This document shows positions 44,982-52,710 of a stretch of 64,000 bases of DNA, piece after piece. The notes below the pieces were generated by a model. The model was not told where the DNA came from. It worked only from the letters and a program-made list of their open reading frames with translations, and made no database searches. Where the stretch lies: the NCBI RefSeq assembly GCF_011602485.2, contig NZ_CP050022.2:5352001-5416000 (forward strand). The letters run 5' to 3'. Source of the DNA: Bradyrhizobium sp. 1(2017) (lineage in GTDB: Bacteria; Pseudomonadota; Alphaproteobacteria; Rhizobiales; Xanthobacteraceae). A program made the translations under genes and the position numbers. The first letter of the stretch is position 1, and every line of letters starts with the position of its first letter.

Positions 44982-45386
44982 CTAGGCCTTCCCGATCGCG
45001 GTCTTGAGCAGATGCAGGCTCTTCGAATAGAGCGAGGTCGCCGCCGCGTAGTCCATCTGGTTGTTGGCCGCCTTCATCATCTCCTCTTCGAGAACGACCG
45101 CGTTGCCCGCGGGGCGGGTTTCGAAACCCACGTTCTTGTTCTGGTCGAATGCGGAGGCAGCGCCTGACGGCGTCATGTGGGAACCGCTGGTGCGGGTGAG
45201 CGCCAGGGGCCCCATCGAGCCCGTGACGGCGCCGGAATTGTCGAGCTTGGGCTCGACCAGGTCGCGCGGCCGGAATTTGGGGGTATCGGAGTTGGAGACG
45301 TTCTCGGACAGGACGCGCTGGCGCTCCTGGTGCCACTGCATCTTGGTCCGAAGCGCCGACAGCAGCGGGAGGTCGTTGATGGACAT
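44982..45386 (-). CDS. flgB: Flagellar proximal rod protein FlgB
   Basis: A 134-residue rod protein. LSALRTKMQWHQERQRVLSENVSNSDTPKFRPRDL (parts) is the FlgB N-terminus; KAANNQMDYAAATSLYSKSLHLLKTAIGK (parts) the C-terminus. It is the first gene of the flgB-flgC-fliE-fliQ-fliR-flhB transcript. Upstream, at 45432-45470, lie an ftr-like palindrome and a TTAA-N7-TTAA CtrA site. No sigma-54 promoter could be found on this strand. Confidence 0.94.
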   Translation of the reverse strand: MSINDLPLLSALRTKMQWHQERQRVLSENVSNSDTPKFRPRDLVEPKLDNSGAVTGSMGPLALTRTSGSHMTPSGAASAFDQNKNVGFETRPAGNAVVLEEEMMKAANNQMDYAAATSLYSKSLHLLKTAIGKA

Positions 45387-45431
45387 CGTTGCGGCTCCTT
45401 CCGCCCCTTGCGGACTGTGAGGTCCGAAGCT

Positions 45432-45446
45432 AGGCAGAATTTGCCG
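45432..45446. promoter_or_regulatory. ftr-like FlbD site upstream of flgB
   Basis: AGGCA-GAATT-TGCCG is a near-perfect dyad. It fits the pattern [AC]GGCA-N5-TGCCG also seen at 45628, 54577 and 62043 near flagellar genes. In Caulobacter such ftr elements bind FlbD, the sigma-54 activator and class II repressor. It lies 46 bp upstream of the flgB start. Confidence 0.6.
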
Positions 45447-45455
45447 CGTGTATGG

Positions 45456-45470
45456 TTAACGGGTGGTTAA
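45456..45470. promoter_or_regulatory. CtrA-type site between flgB and fliO
   Basis: TTAA-CGGGTGG-TTAA is an exact TTAA-N7-TTAA match to the CtrA consensus, within GGTTAACGG. It is 70 bp upstream of flgB and next to an ftr-like dyad. In this order of organisms CtrA activates early flagellar genes, in agreement with the presence of cckA in this cluster. Confidence 0.65.
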
Positions 45471-45627
45471 GATAAGACGGGCACGTGTCCCCCGACGGGA
45501 CACGAAAGCATGCCCCCCGTGATTCTACGCATCCAAAAGCAGCATTAACCCAACCGCTTGGCGGCCCATGCTCAGGGCAAGAAGTCGTTTTGGATCGGGC
45601 GATTCATGGGTTATTAAGAGTTGGGGA

Positions 45628-45642
45628 CGGCAAAACTTGCCG
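45628..45642. promoter_or_regulatory. ftr-like FlbD site upstream of fliO
   Basis: CGGCA-AAACT-TGCCG is a perfect 5-bp inverted repeat with a 5-bp spacer. It lies 63 bp before the sigma-54-type -24 element at 45705, a distance suitable for an enhancer. Confidence 0.6.
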
Positions 45643-45704
45643 TGGGACATTAAGAGATCGCAGTTTGGGGCATCGTCCGCCGGTGGTCGGCGCATCTGAC
45701 CATG

Positions 45705-45718
45705 GGCACGAGAAAAGC
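45705..45718 (+). promoter_or_regulatory. Sigma-54-type -24/-12 element of fliO-fliP
   Basis: GGCACG-AGAAAA-GC has the invariant GG and GC with ten bases between them, and CACG as in the consensus. Transcription would start near 45730, only about 9 bases before the fliO ATG, so the leader would be short. The -12 side (AAGC) is weaker than consensus TTGC. Confidence 0.4.
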
Positions 45719-45738
45719 GCCATTTGTCGGGGACAAGT

Positions 45739-46701
45739 ATGCAAGGCAGCCCTATCACCTTCATCGTCGCGTTCATCGTCGTCCTGGCGTTGATCGGCGT
45801 CGCTGCATGGCTGGTTCGCCGATTCTCCAACAGCCGCCTGGGCGCCAACACCCAGCGTGGCAGGATGCCCCGGCTCGCCGTGATCGATGCGGCCGCGGTC
45901 GACGGCCGGCGGCGCCTGGTGCTGGTCCGGCGCGACAATGTCGAGCATCTCCTGATGATCGGCGGCCCCACCGACATCGTCGTCGAGCCCAATATCGTTC
46001 GCGCCGCGTCCGGCCGCGACCAGCTCCCGCAGCGTTCCAACGCCGCCGAGCCACCGCGCCTTGCCCCCATGCCCGATGCAGGTGGCTGGGCAGACGAAGC
46101 GCCGCGGCCCGAGCTGCTCGATCATCCCGAGCCGCAAATGCCCGAACCGCCACCGCGGCCCGCCCGTCCCTCCTTCGCCGACGAGGTGCGCCGGCCTGCG
46201 CCGGCGCTGGCCGAACGCCGCACCGAGTCGCCTTTGCCAGGCTTTCCGCCCGAGCCCCGGCCCGAGCGCGAACCGCGGCCCGAGCCCCTGCCGCCGCGCA
46301 TTGGCCGCAGCGAGCCGCCGCTGATGCCGCGTCCGCCGCGCAACAGCGATCCCGTCAAGGTGCCGCCGGTGCGGGCCGAGCGCGCAGCAGCGCCGCCGCC
46401 TCCCCCCATTCCGCAGGCTCCGCCTGTTTCACCGCCGGCCCCGGCCGCCATCCCGTCGAGCGCCGAGCAGAATCTCGCCGAAATGGCCCAGCGGTTAGAG
46501 GCTGCCCTGCGCCGCCCGGCCGGTGAAACGGTCGCGCCTCCTGTTGCACCGGAGTCGCCGGCCGCGCCTCCGCGCGCGGCACGCAGCGAGCCGCCGGCAC
46601 CACCGGCCCCGCCCGCAAAGCCGGCCGCGGAAAAGACCAGCTTTGAAAACCTTGAAGACGAGATGGCCTCCCTGCTCGGCCGTCCGAAGCCATCTTCGTG
46701 A
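45739..46701 (+). CDS. fliO: FliO-like flagellar export accessory protein with proline-rich tail
   Basis: A 320-residue protein. One N-terminal helix (SPITFIVAFIVVLALIGVAAWLV, about 4-27) is followed by a FliO domain (LAVIDAAAVDGRRRLVLVRRDNVEHLLMIGG, parts, about 45-85). A very long disordered tail, residues about 100-320, is rich in Pro/Arg/Glu/Ala (EPPPRPARP, EPRPEREPRPEPLPPR). FliO helps assemble the FliPQR gate. ATG 45739 is chosen over an upstream TTG. Its stop overlaps the fliP start. The ORF is much longer than FliO of enterics because of the tail. Confidence 0.82.
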   Translation: MQGSPITFIVAFIVVLALIGVAAWLVRRFSNSRLGANTQRGRMPRLAVIDAAAVDGRRRLVLVRRDNVEHLLMIGGPTDIVVEPNIVRAASGRDQLPQRSNAAEPPRLAPMPDAGGWADEAPRPELLDHPEPQMPEPPPRPARPSFADEVRRPAPALAERRTESPLPGFPPEPRPEREPRPEPLPPRIGRSEPPLMPRPPRNSDPVKVPPVRAERAAAPPPPPIPQAPPVSPPAPAAIPSSAEQNLAEMAQRLEAALRRPAGETVAPPVAPESPAAPPRAARSEPPAPPAPPAKPAAEKTSFENLEDEMASLLGRPKPSS

Positions 46702-47456
46702 GATTGCCGGCCCTCCCGCGTAGAGTTCTTTTCACTTCTGTCCTGATCGGCGCGGCTTCGTTCGCGGGCCTTGCGCATGCGCAGGACATCAGCATCAATC
46801 TCGGCGGCGGTCCGGGCGGCGGCGGCGTCACCGAGCGCGCCATCCAGCTCATCGCCCTGCTCACGGTGCTGTCGATCGCGCCGTCGATCCTGATCATGAT
46901 GACGTCGTTCACGCGCATCGTGGTTGTGCTGTCGCTGCTGCGCACGGCATTGGGAACGGCGACCGCTCCGCCGAACTCGGTGATCATTGCGCTTGCGATG
47001 TTCCTCACCTTCTTCGTGATGGGCCCGGTCCTGCAAAAATCCTATGACGAGGGCATCCGCCCCCTCGTCGCCAACCAGATCGGCGTCGAGGACGCACTTC
47101 AGCGCGCCTCGGTGCCCTTGCGCGGCTTCATGCAGAAGAACGTGCGCGAGAAGGACCTCAAGCTGTTCCTGGATCTCTCCGGTGAGCCGCCGCCGGCCAC
47201 GCCCGACGAGCTCGCACTTCGCATCCTCGTTCCCGCCTTCATGATCTCCGAGCTGAAGCGCGCCTTCGAAATCGGCTTCCTGCTGTTTCTCCCCTTCCTC
47301 ATCATCGACCTCGTCGTCGCCTCGGTGCTGATGTCGATGGGCATGATGATGCTGCCTCCGGCAACGATCTCGCTGCCGTTCAAGCTGATCTTCTTCGTGC
47401 TGGTCGACGGCTGGTCGCTGGTGGCGGGCAGCCTGGTGCAGAGCTACGGGGGGTGA
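46698..47456 (+). CDS. fliP: Flagellar export gate protein FliP
   Basis: A 252-residue protein with a cleavable-type N-terminus and four helices. Seen: IQLIALLTVLSIAPSILIMMTSFTRIVVVLSLLRTALGTATAPPN (parts), DLKLFLDLSG, LALRILVPAFMISELKRAFEIGFLLFLPFLIIDLVVASVLMSMGMMMLPP (parts), all FliP hallmarks. GTG 46698 overlaps the fliO stop by four bases. It ends at 47456 before a repeat element. Confidence 0.95.
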   Translation: MRLPALPRRVLFTSVLIGAASFAGLAHAQDISINLGGGPGGGGVTERAIQLIALLTVLSIAPSILIMMTSFTRIVVVLSLLRTALGTATAPPNSVIIALAMFLTFFVMGPVLQKSYDEGIRPLVANQIGVEDALQRASVPLRGFMQKNVREKDLKLFLDLSGEPPPATPDELALRILVPAFMISELKRAFEIGFLLFLPFLIIDLVVASVLMSMGMMMLPPATISLPFKLIFFVLVDGWSLVAGSLVQSYGG

Positions 47457-47523
47457 GGCGGACTCGAGGACAGCGTCAGCGATGCATCCTCTCCGCTCCC
47501 GGCGATCGCCTCCAGCCCCTCCC

Positions 47524-47632
47524 CGTCATTGCAAGGAGCTCTTGCGACGAAGCAATCCAGACTGCCGCCGCGGAGAGATTCTGGATTGCTTCCGCCTTCG
47601 CCAAGGCTTCGGCGGACAAGTCGCTTCGCTCG
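47524..47632. repeat. CGTCATTGCGAG element, inverted copy missing one end
   Basis: CGTCATTGCAAGGAGCTCTTGCGACGAAGCAATCCAG begins the copy (read in parts). It continues through CTGGATTGCTTCCGCC and GGCGGACAAGTCGCTTCGCTCG. The right terminal CGCAATGACG is lost. Orientation is opposite to the copy at 34615. It lies between fliP and the large TPR gene (convergent stops). Confidence 0.7.
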
Positions 47633-47669
47633 CCGGAGCACGAGCCGCGCCTCTCGCGGCACCGACGCC

Positions 47670-50600
47670 CTACCGCGTCATCTTGATCTGACGCACGACG
47701 GGAATCGTCGGTAGCGAGCCGGTGTGGTCGGACTCGTCCTTCGCCTGCGGCGCGGCCGGCGCGCGCGCGGTGGCGTCGGGGAAGCGCTGCTTCATCTCGC
47801 GCAGGAAGCCGTCGAGCGTATCGACGCTGGCAGCCAGCTTGGCGATCTCCGCGAACTCGGCGCTGGAGGCTGCGGCCGGCTTGCTCGCGATGTCGAAGGC
47901 GAGACGGTCGGCGCTCTCGCTCATCAGCGGCGCGTATTTCTCGCGGAAGCGTGACAGGCCGATCGAATCGTCGGCGAGTGCGTAGCCTACGGCCGCGCGG
48001 ATGATGTCGCTCTTCTCGACCGCGTTGAGCGGCTTGAAGTCGCGGAAGCGCTCGCCGTAATAGAGCTCGATCTGCTCGGCGGATTCGCGCCAGCGCCGCG
48101 CCGCCCAGAAGATGTCGGAGCGCAGGCGCAGCACCTCGCGCCCGGAGACGTTGGAGACGATGTCGAGCGCGAGATCGTGACGGCCGACGTCGCTCTGCGC
48201 CCGCGCTTCCAGGAGCAAGCGCTGCTGCCTGAGCTCCCCGGAGAGGTCGCTGATACGGCTCGCGCGCAGCGCGGTGATCGCCATGTCGGGTCTGCGGTTG
48301 GCGAGATAGATCATGGCAAGGCGCGCGGCGACCTGGGCACGGGCGGCGCCTTCGAGGCGATGATCGACCTGATATTGCAGCAGCTCGGCAGCCTGGTCCA
48401 GCAGGTCGATCGAGGCGAGACGATCGGCGAGACGGCGGATCAGCTCGTCGCCGCGGCGGCCGATCGGCGTCAGCTCGCGGAATTCGTAGAACATCCCGAG
48501 TGCCTCGACCGGCGGCAGCTCGTCACCCTTCGGCCCCAGGAAGATCTGCGTGAACAGTTCGGAGGCGAGATCCTGCGCCTGGCGCGAGGCTTCCGCGTTC
48601 GGCTGGAGTTTCGTCGCGGTGCGCGCGGCCGTCAGCGCGTCCCGGTAGCGTCCGTTCTCGGCATATAGCCGCGACAGCATCTGCAGCGTCCTGACCTCGA
48701 TCGCGTCGCCGCGCCAGGTCATCGAGAGCGTCTCGAGCTCGTGCAGCGCCTCGTCCTTGCCGATCTCGTCGCGCTTCTGACGCAGCGCGACCTCGAGCTG
48801 CTTGGCCTCAGCCGCCGCTGGCCGGTCGCTCGAGGCGACCGCGAGCTTGTAGTCGTCGAGCGCATCCTTGTCGTGACCGAGCGCCTCGGCGAGCCGGCCA
48901 CGCAGCACGGCAAAGCCGGGCGCGGCCTCGGGCGAGACGCCCACCACCTCGAGCTCGCCGCGCCGCTTCGAGGCGCCGGCATAGTCCTTCACCTCGAGGG
49001 ACGCCCGCATCGCATCCATCGTCACGATGCGCTGGATGTCGAGCGGCAGCGAAGCGATGGCGAACTCGACGTTCTTGAATTTCTCGCGCGCATCGGCCCA
49101 TTTGCCCTGGCGCGCATAGGCCAGCGCCTTCCAGAGCTGGGAATCGTGGCTGTTGCCGATCACGGGATTGGCGAGGTCCTTCAGTCCCTGCGCCGGACGG
49201 CCGATCAGGATGCTCGCGATCGCATGCATGATCAGCGCGCCGCTCTCCTCCTTGTTGAGGGGATCGCTCAGCATCAATTCGGTGACGGCCTTGGCCTCGT
49301 GATACATGGCGCGCGACATGTAGAACTGCGCGAGGTCGAGCCGCGGCAGCGAACGCAGCGCGGGTTCGACGGCCGAGATCGCCGCGATCAGATCGCTCTG
49401 ACGCGCCATGAAGTTTTCCGACTGACCCTTTCGCCAGCCTTCGGGGCTGAAGACCGGGCGCACCGCGGTCGGGGCGCGCTCGGCCGAGATGTCGACCGGT
49501 GACAGTGTCAGACCGCCCTTCTTGCCGAGAATGACCTTGTCGGCGCCGACCTCGACGCCGATCTCGTCGGAGTTCGGCCGGATCGCGATGCCGTGCGCGG
49601 ATTCCAGCAGCGAGAGATCGACGAGATCCTGCCGCTTGATGAAGCCACGCACCGGCCGCTGCCCGGTAACGACATAGAGCGTGTCGCCGGCATCGGGATC
49701 GGTGAGCTTGTGCAGCAGGCCCGGATTGGCGAAGGGAATTGCGATGTTGGCAAGGGCAGGATCGGTGATGTTGCGCGACATCATCAGCGGCAGCGGCGTC
49801 GCCTGGATCTTGTCGGCGAGCGTCAGCAGCCAGTTGGTCTCCTTGCCGACCTCCTCGCTCGTCAGCGAATAGACCAGCGGACGGGTGAGACGGATGCGAA
49901 CCGCCTGCCCCTTGTCGAGCGGCACGCGACCGACCTCGCCGATCATCGCGCCGCCCCTGCTGCGGATCGCCTCGACGTCGACCGGCTTCGGCGTGTCGAA
50001 CACCAGCCAGACCGTGTCGCCGCGGCGGAACGCCGCCGCAGGGGTCGCGACCTGAATTGGAAACGTGACACGCAGGCCGTCGCTGTCCCGGCGCGCATCG
50101 ACGCTGGCAATCGCAGGCTGCGGCGCGGCCGGCACCTCGGCGGGCGCGGCTTTGGCGGTTTCCTTGACCGGCTCCTTGACCAATTCCTTGGGCGCCTCGG
50201 CGATTGCGGGCTTGGCTGGCGCAATTTCGGCGACGGCTGGCGCTGGCTTTGGAGCGTCCTTGAGCGCCTCCTTGGGCCCTTCTGCGGCCGGCGCGGCTTC
50301 AGTGGCGGGAGCCGGCGCTGGCTTCGGTGCTTCGGCCGCCGGCATCACGGCCGGCGTTTCCGGCTTCGCGCCCGGCTTGACGTCGATCTTGGCCTCGCGC
50401 GCGATCGTCTCGGATGTCGGCGGCGCGATCTCGCGCTGGGCTTCCTTTGGTTTTTCAGGCGCGGGCAGCGGCACAGGTCCTTGACCTGCGGGCTTGAGCT
50501 GCGCGATCGCCGCCTCGGGCGTTGCGGCGGTCTTGCCCCTCTCCGGCTGGAAGGCAATGTCGACGACATAGTTCTTGTCGTCGCGGAAGGAGTGCACGTC

Positions 50601-51398
50601 GGAATCGCCGATCAGGGCGATCTCGACGCTGGTCTGGTCGATCTCGGCCTTCTGCTTGATCGAGACGACGTTCGGCGGCGCCGCGACGACCGCGTCGGCC
50701 AGATCGAAATTGAGGTTGGCGTTGAAGGCGAGCGTGAGCTTCTGCTCATTGAGCACGGAGGAGACGCCGACCCCGTCGGGCATCTCGAATACGAAACGCA
50801 CGAAGGTCGGCTGCACCGAGGCGCGCACGCGGATTTGCGGACGCTTTTTGGCCTCGGCTGCGGCGCGCTGGGCGCGCAACGCCCGTTCGGCCACGCGTGC
50901 GCGTTCGGCCAATTCCTTGACGACGTCCATCGGCAGGCTCGGCGGCGCCCCCTTCCATCCCTCCGGCAGGAGGTCGATGAAGGTGCGCTCGCCCGCATTC
51001 ATGGTGTTGACGGTGACGCGCCGCGCCAGCGACAGGCGGATGGCGCCGCCGTCGGGATCGCGCCGGGCGGAGTTGACGTAGTCGGGCGCGCCTTCGGGAA
51101 CGCGATCAACGGGAACGTCGACGGGCCGGTCGAAACGGATGACGAGAATGGAGCCGGCCGTCGTCACCTCGGAGGGAACGTCCTCGCCGAGCTTGATCAC
51201 GAGTCGGGCAAAGCCGCCGCCGGCGGAGAAAGTCGCCTCGCCCCTGACGGGATCGGCCGCCCGGGCAGGCGCGGCGAAGCCGATCACCAGGCAGGCCGCC
51301 AGCAGCGGCGCCTTGCGGACATGACGCTGTAACCCCTGCGCAAAGGCGCGGGCTCGCGACACAAATCCAGCGGCAGCCTCTCGCGCCATTGGCGGCAT
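47670..51398 (-). CDS. Large periplasmic TPR-repeat protein in the flagellar cluster
   Basis: A protein of about 1242 residues. A signal peptide (PLLAACLVIGFAAPARA, near residue 30-47) precedes a beta-rich AMIN-like region with repeated FVFEMPDGV- and FRRGDTVWLVFDTPKPV-type strands. A Pro/Ala/Glu/Lys linker (about 330-430) and then a long alpha-helical half with TPR-like repeats (AQFYMSRAMYHEAKAVTELML, LWKALAYARQGKWADAREKF, LSRLYAENGRYRDALTAARTA) follow. Position between fliP and motE suggests a motor or export role similar to rhizobial MotC-type periplasmic proteins, but identity is not shown. ATG 51398 and 51389 are near GGAAG; 51446 has no ribosome site. A CtrA site lies 69 bp upstream. 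Confidence 0.8.
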   Translation of the reverse strand: MPPMAREAAAGFVSRARAFAQGLQRHVRKAPLLAACLVIGFAAPARAADPVRGEATFSAGGGFARLVIKLGEDVPSEVTTAGSILVIRFDRPVDVPVDRVPEGAPDYVNSARRDPDGGAIRLSLARRVTVNTMNAGERTFIDLLPEGWKGAPPSLPMDVVKELAERARVAERALRAQRAAAEAKKRPQIRVRASVQPTFVRFVFEMPDGVGVSSVLNEQKLTLAFNANLNFDLADAVVAAPPNVVSIKQKAEIDQTSVEIALIGDSDVHSFRDDKNYVVDIAFQPERGKTAATPEAAIAQLKPAGQGPVPLPAPEKPKEAQREIAPPTSETIAREAKIDVKPGAKPETPAVMPAAEAPKPAPAPATEAAPAAEGPKEALKDAPKPAPAVAEIAPAKPAIAEAPKELVKEPVKETAKAAPAEVPAAPQPAIASVDARRDSDGLRVTFPIQVATPAAAFRRGDTVWLVFDTPKPVDVEAIRSRGGAMIGEVGRVPLDKGQAVRIRLTRPLVYSLTSEEVGKETNWLLTLADKIQATPLPLMMSRNITDPALANIAIPFANPGLLHKLTDPDAGDTLYVVTGQRPVRGFIKRQDLVDLSLLESAHGIAIRPNSDEIGVEVGADKVILGKKGGLTLSPVDISAERAPTAVRPVFSPEGWRKGQSENFMARQSDLIAAISAVEPALRSLPRLDLAQFYMSRAMYHEAKAVTELMLSDPLNKEESGALIMHAIASILIGRPAQGLKDLANPVIGNSHDSQLWKALAYARQGKWADAREKFKNVEFAIASLPLDIQRIVTMDAMRASLEVKDYAGASKRRGELEVVGVSPEAAPGFAVLRGRLAEALGHDKDALDDYKLAVASSDRPAAAEAKQLEVALRQKRDEIGKDEALHELETLSMTWRGDAIEVRTLQMLSRLYAENGRYRDALTAARTATKLQPNAEASRQAQDLASELFTQIFLGPKGDELPPVEALGMFYEFRELTPIGRRGDELIRRLADRLASIDLLDQAAELLQYQVDHRLEGAARAQVAARLAMIYLANRRPDMAITALRASRISDLSGELRQQRLLLEARAQSDVGRHDLALDIVSNVSGREVLRLRSDIFWAARRWRESAEQIELYYGERFRDFKPLNAVEKSDIIRAAVGYALADDSIGLSRFREKYAPLMSESADRLAFDIASKPAAASSAEFAEIAKLAASVDTLDGFLREMKQRFPDATARAPAAPQAKDESDHTGSLPTIPVVRQIKMTR

Positions 51399-51466
51399 TT
51401 CTTCCGGTTCGGCGGTGCATGCCGGCACTGCTGCCGGCCCTGCCATCGATTTTAGGGTTTTGCCAA

Positions 51467-51481
51467 TTAAGGACTTCTTAA
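51467..51481. promoter_or_regulatory. CtrA-type site upstream of the large TPR gene
   Basis: TTAA-GGACTTC-TTAA is an exact TTAA-N7-TTAA. It lies 69 bp upstream of the TPR start and 11 bp downstream of the motE stop. It suggests that the TPR gene has its own cell-cycle-controlled promoter, separate from the fliL-fliM-motE transcript. Confidence 0.55.
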
Positions 51482-51491
51482 GTATGAGCCC

Positions 51492-52256
51492 TCAATTCGG
51501 CTTTTGCGTCGGCCTGCCGTCGATCTTGGGCAGCTCGCCGGCCGAGGCGGACTGATCTCCGCCACCATTGGCCCGGCGGGCCATCTCGACCGTCAGCTTC
51601 TCGGCGGCCTCGGGCGACATCAGCCCCAGGATGTCCGACATCTTCCGCGGCGCGATGGCCGAGGCGATCTCGATCAGCACGCCCATCTCGAGCCGGTCGA
51701 ACACCCGCGCGGCATCCTTCGGCTTCATGCCTTCATACATCGTGACGAGGCCCTTCATGCGCTGGGCTTCGGCGGCCTTCTGCTCGGCCTGCGTCGCGGT
51801 GATGCGGGTTTCCACCGCCTTCATCTCCTCGACCTTGTTCTCGATGCGCTTCTCGGCCGATTTCAACAGGCTCTCGCGGATGTCGATCTCGCGCTGGCGG
51901 GCCTCGATCTCCTGGCGGCGCGCCTGCAACCGCTCGAGGATCGCGCGCTCGGCGGCCGAGACCTGCGGCTGGGTTTCGTCGATCTTGACGACGGTGCCAC
52001 CCTCCATCTTGGTCTCGGGCGCAGCCGGCTTCGGCGCCTCCTTCGGCGCGCCATGGGTCGATCCCGTGATATCGGGGTCTTCCCGTCCGGTCGGGAAGTT
52101 CAGATTCTCCTGCGCCCAGGATTTCTTGGCCTGGTTCTGCTTGTAGTCGAACACGTAGCCGCCATTGATCGCGAGCCCCGCCACCTTGAGCGTGGCGAGG
52201 CCTGCGACGGCCACCAGGACGACCGGAATGACGCGGATGTTACGAAACGACTTCAT
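51492..52256 (-). CDS. motE: Flagellar motor-associated chaperone-like protein MotE
   Basis: A 254-residue protein. One helix near the N-terminus (VIPVVLVAVAGLATLKVAGLAI) is followed by a charged Pro linker. A coiled coil (about 100-165, AILERLQARRQEIEARQREIDIRESLL) precedes an MgtE-N-like domain at about 170-235 (GLVTMYEGMKPKDAARVFDRLEMGVLIEIASAIAPRKMSDILGLMSPEAAEKLT, in parts). In Sinorhizobium MotE stabilises MotC in the periplasm. It follows DUF6468 by 10 bp. Confidence 0.85.
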   Translation of the reverse strand: MKSFRNIRVIPVVLVAVAGLATLKVAGLAINGGYVFDYKQNQAKKSWAQENLNFPTGREDPDITGSTHGAPKEAPKPAAPETKMEGGTVVKIDETQPQVSAAERAILERLQARRQEIEARQREIDIRESLLKSAEKRIENKVEEMKAVETRITATQAEQKAAEAQRMKGLVTMYEGMKPKDAARVFDRLEMGVLIEIASAIAPRKMSDILGLMSPEAAEKLTVEMARRANGGGDQSASAGELPKIDGRPTQKPN

Positions 52257-52266
52257 ATCCCCGACT

Positions 52267-52710
52267 TCATGCGGCAAGACCGTTGGACCGTCGGCGCTCG
52301 AAGGCTTCGGCCGCAGCCGCCACCGCCTTCGCGGTGGAGGGCTGGGCCGCGGGGGCGGCAACCATTTCCGGATTCGCGACGGGGCGCGCGGCGATCGCGA
52401 TCTTGGACAGGCGCCGCACCACGTTGTCGGCCTCGCCGAGCTGCTTGTAGAGCTGGTCGGACATCTGGGTCGCCGCCGCAAGCTGGCTGCCGAGGTTCTC
52501 GTTGACGTCGCGCACGGCGAGCTTCAGACCGCCGATCGCGCGCTCGGCGATCTCGGTCGCGGTGATCAGCTCGCCGATGACCGCCTTCAGCGAATGCTCG
52601 TCCGCCTTGAGTCGCCTCAGGCGCTTGTTGAGCATGACGCAGTAGACGATCGTCAGCATCAGCAGGATAGCCACCAGCGACTCGATCGCCATTCCCAGAG
52701 AGTGGTTCAT
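52267..52710 (-). CDS. DUF6468 membrane-anchored protein
   Basis: A 147-residue protein with a single N-terminal helix (GMAIESLVAILLMLTIVYCVML). A coiled coil (NKRLRRLKADEHSLKAVIGELITATEIAERAIGGLKLAVRDVNENLG, parts) and an Ala-rich end follow. It is the DUF6468 pattern, always found next to fliM/motE in alphaproteobacterial flagellar clusters. The ATG overlaps the fliM stop by four bases. Likely an accessory of the motor or switch; its precise role is unknown. Confidence 0.8.
   Translation of the reverse strand: MNHSLGMAIESLVAILLMLTIVYCVMLNKRLRRLKADEHSLKAVIGELITATEIAERAIGGLKLAVRDVNENLGSQLAAATQMSDQLYKQLGEADNVVRRLSKIAIAARPVANPEMVAAPAAQPSTAKAVAAAAEAFERRRSNGLAA

Noticed and set aside
45387..45560. 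Sigma-54 promoter for flgB on the minus strand
   Set aside because: The only GG-N10-GC matches (around 45395 and 45543) lack the CAC and TTGC parts, or overlap the ribosome site, so I could not support one.
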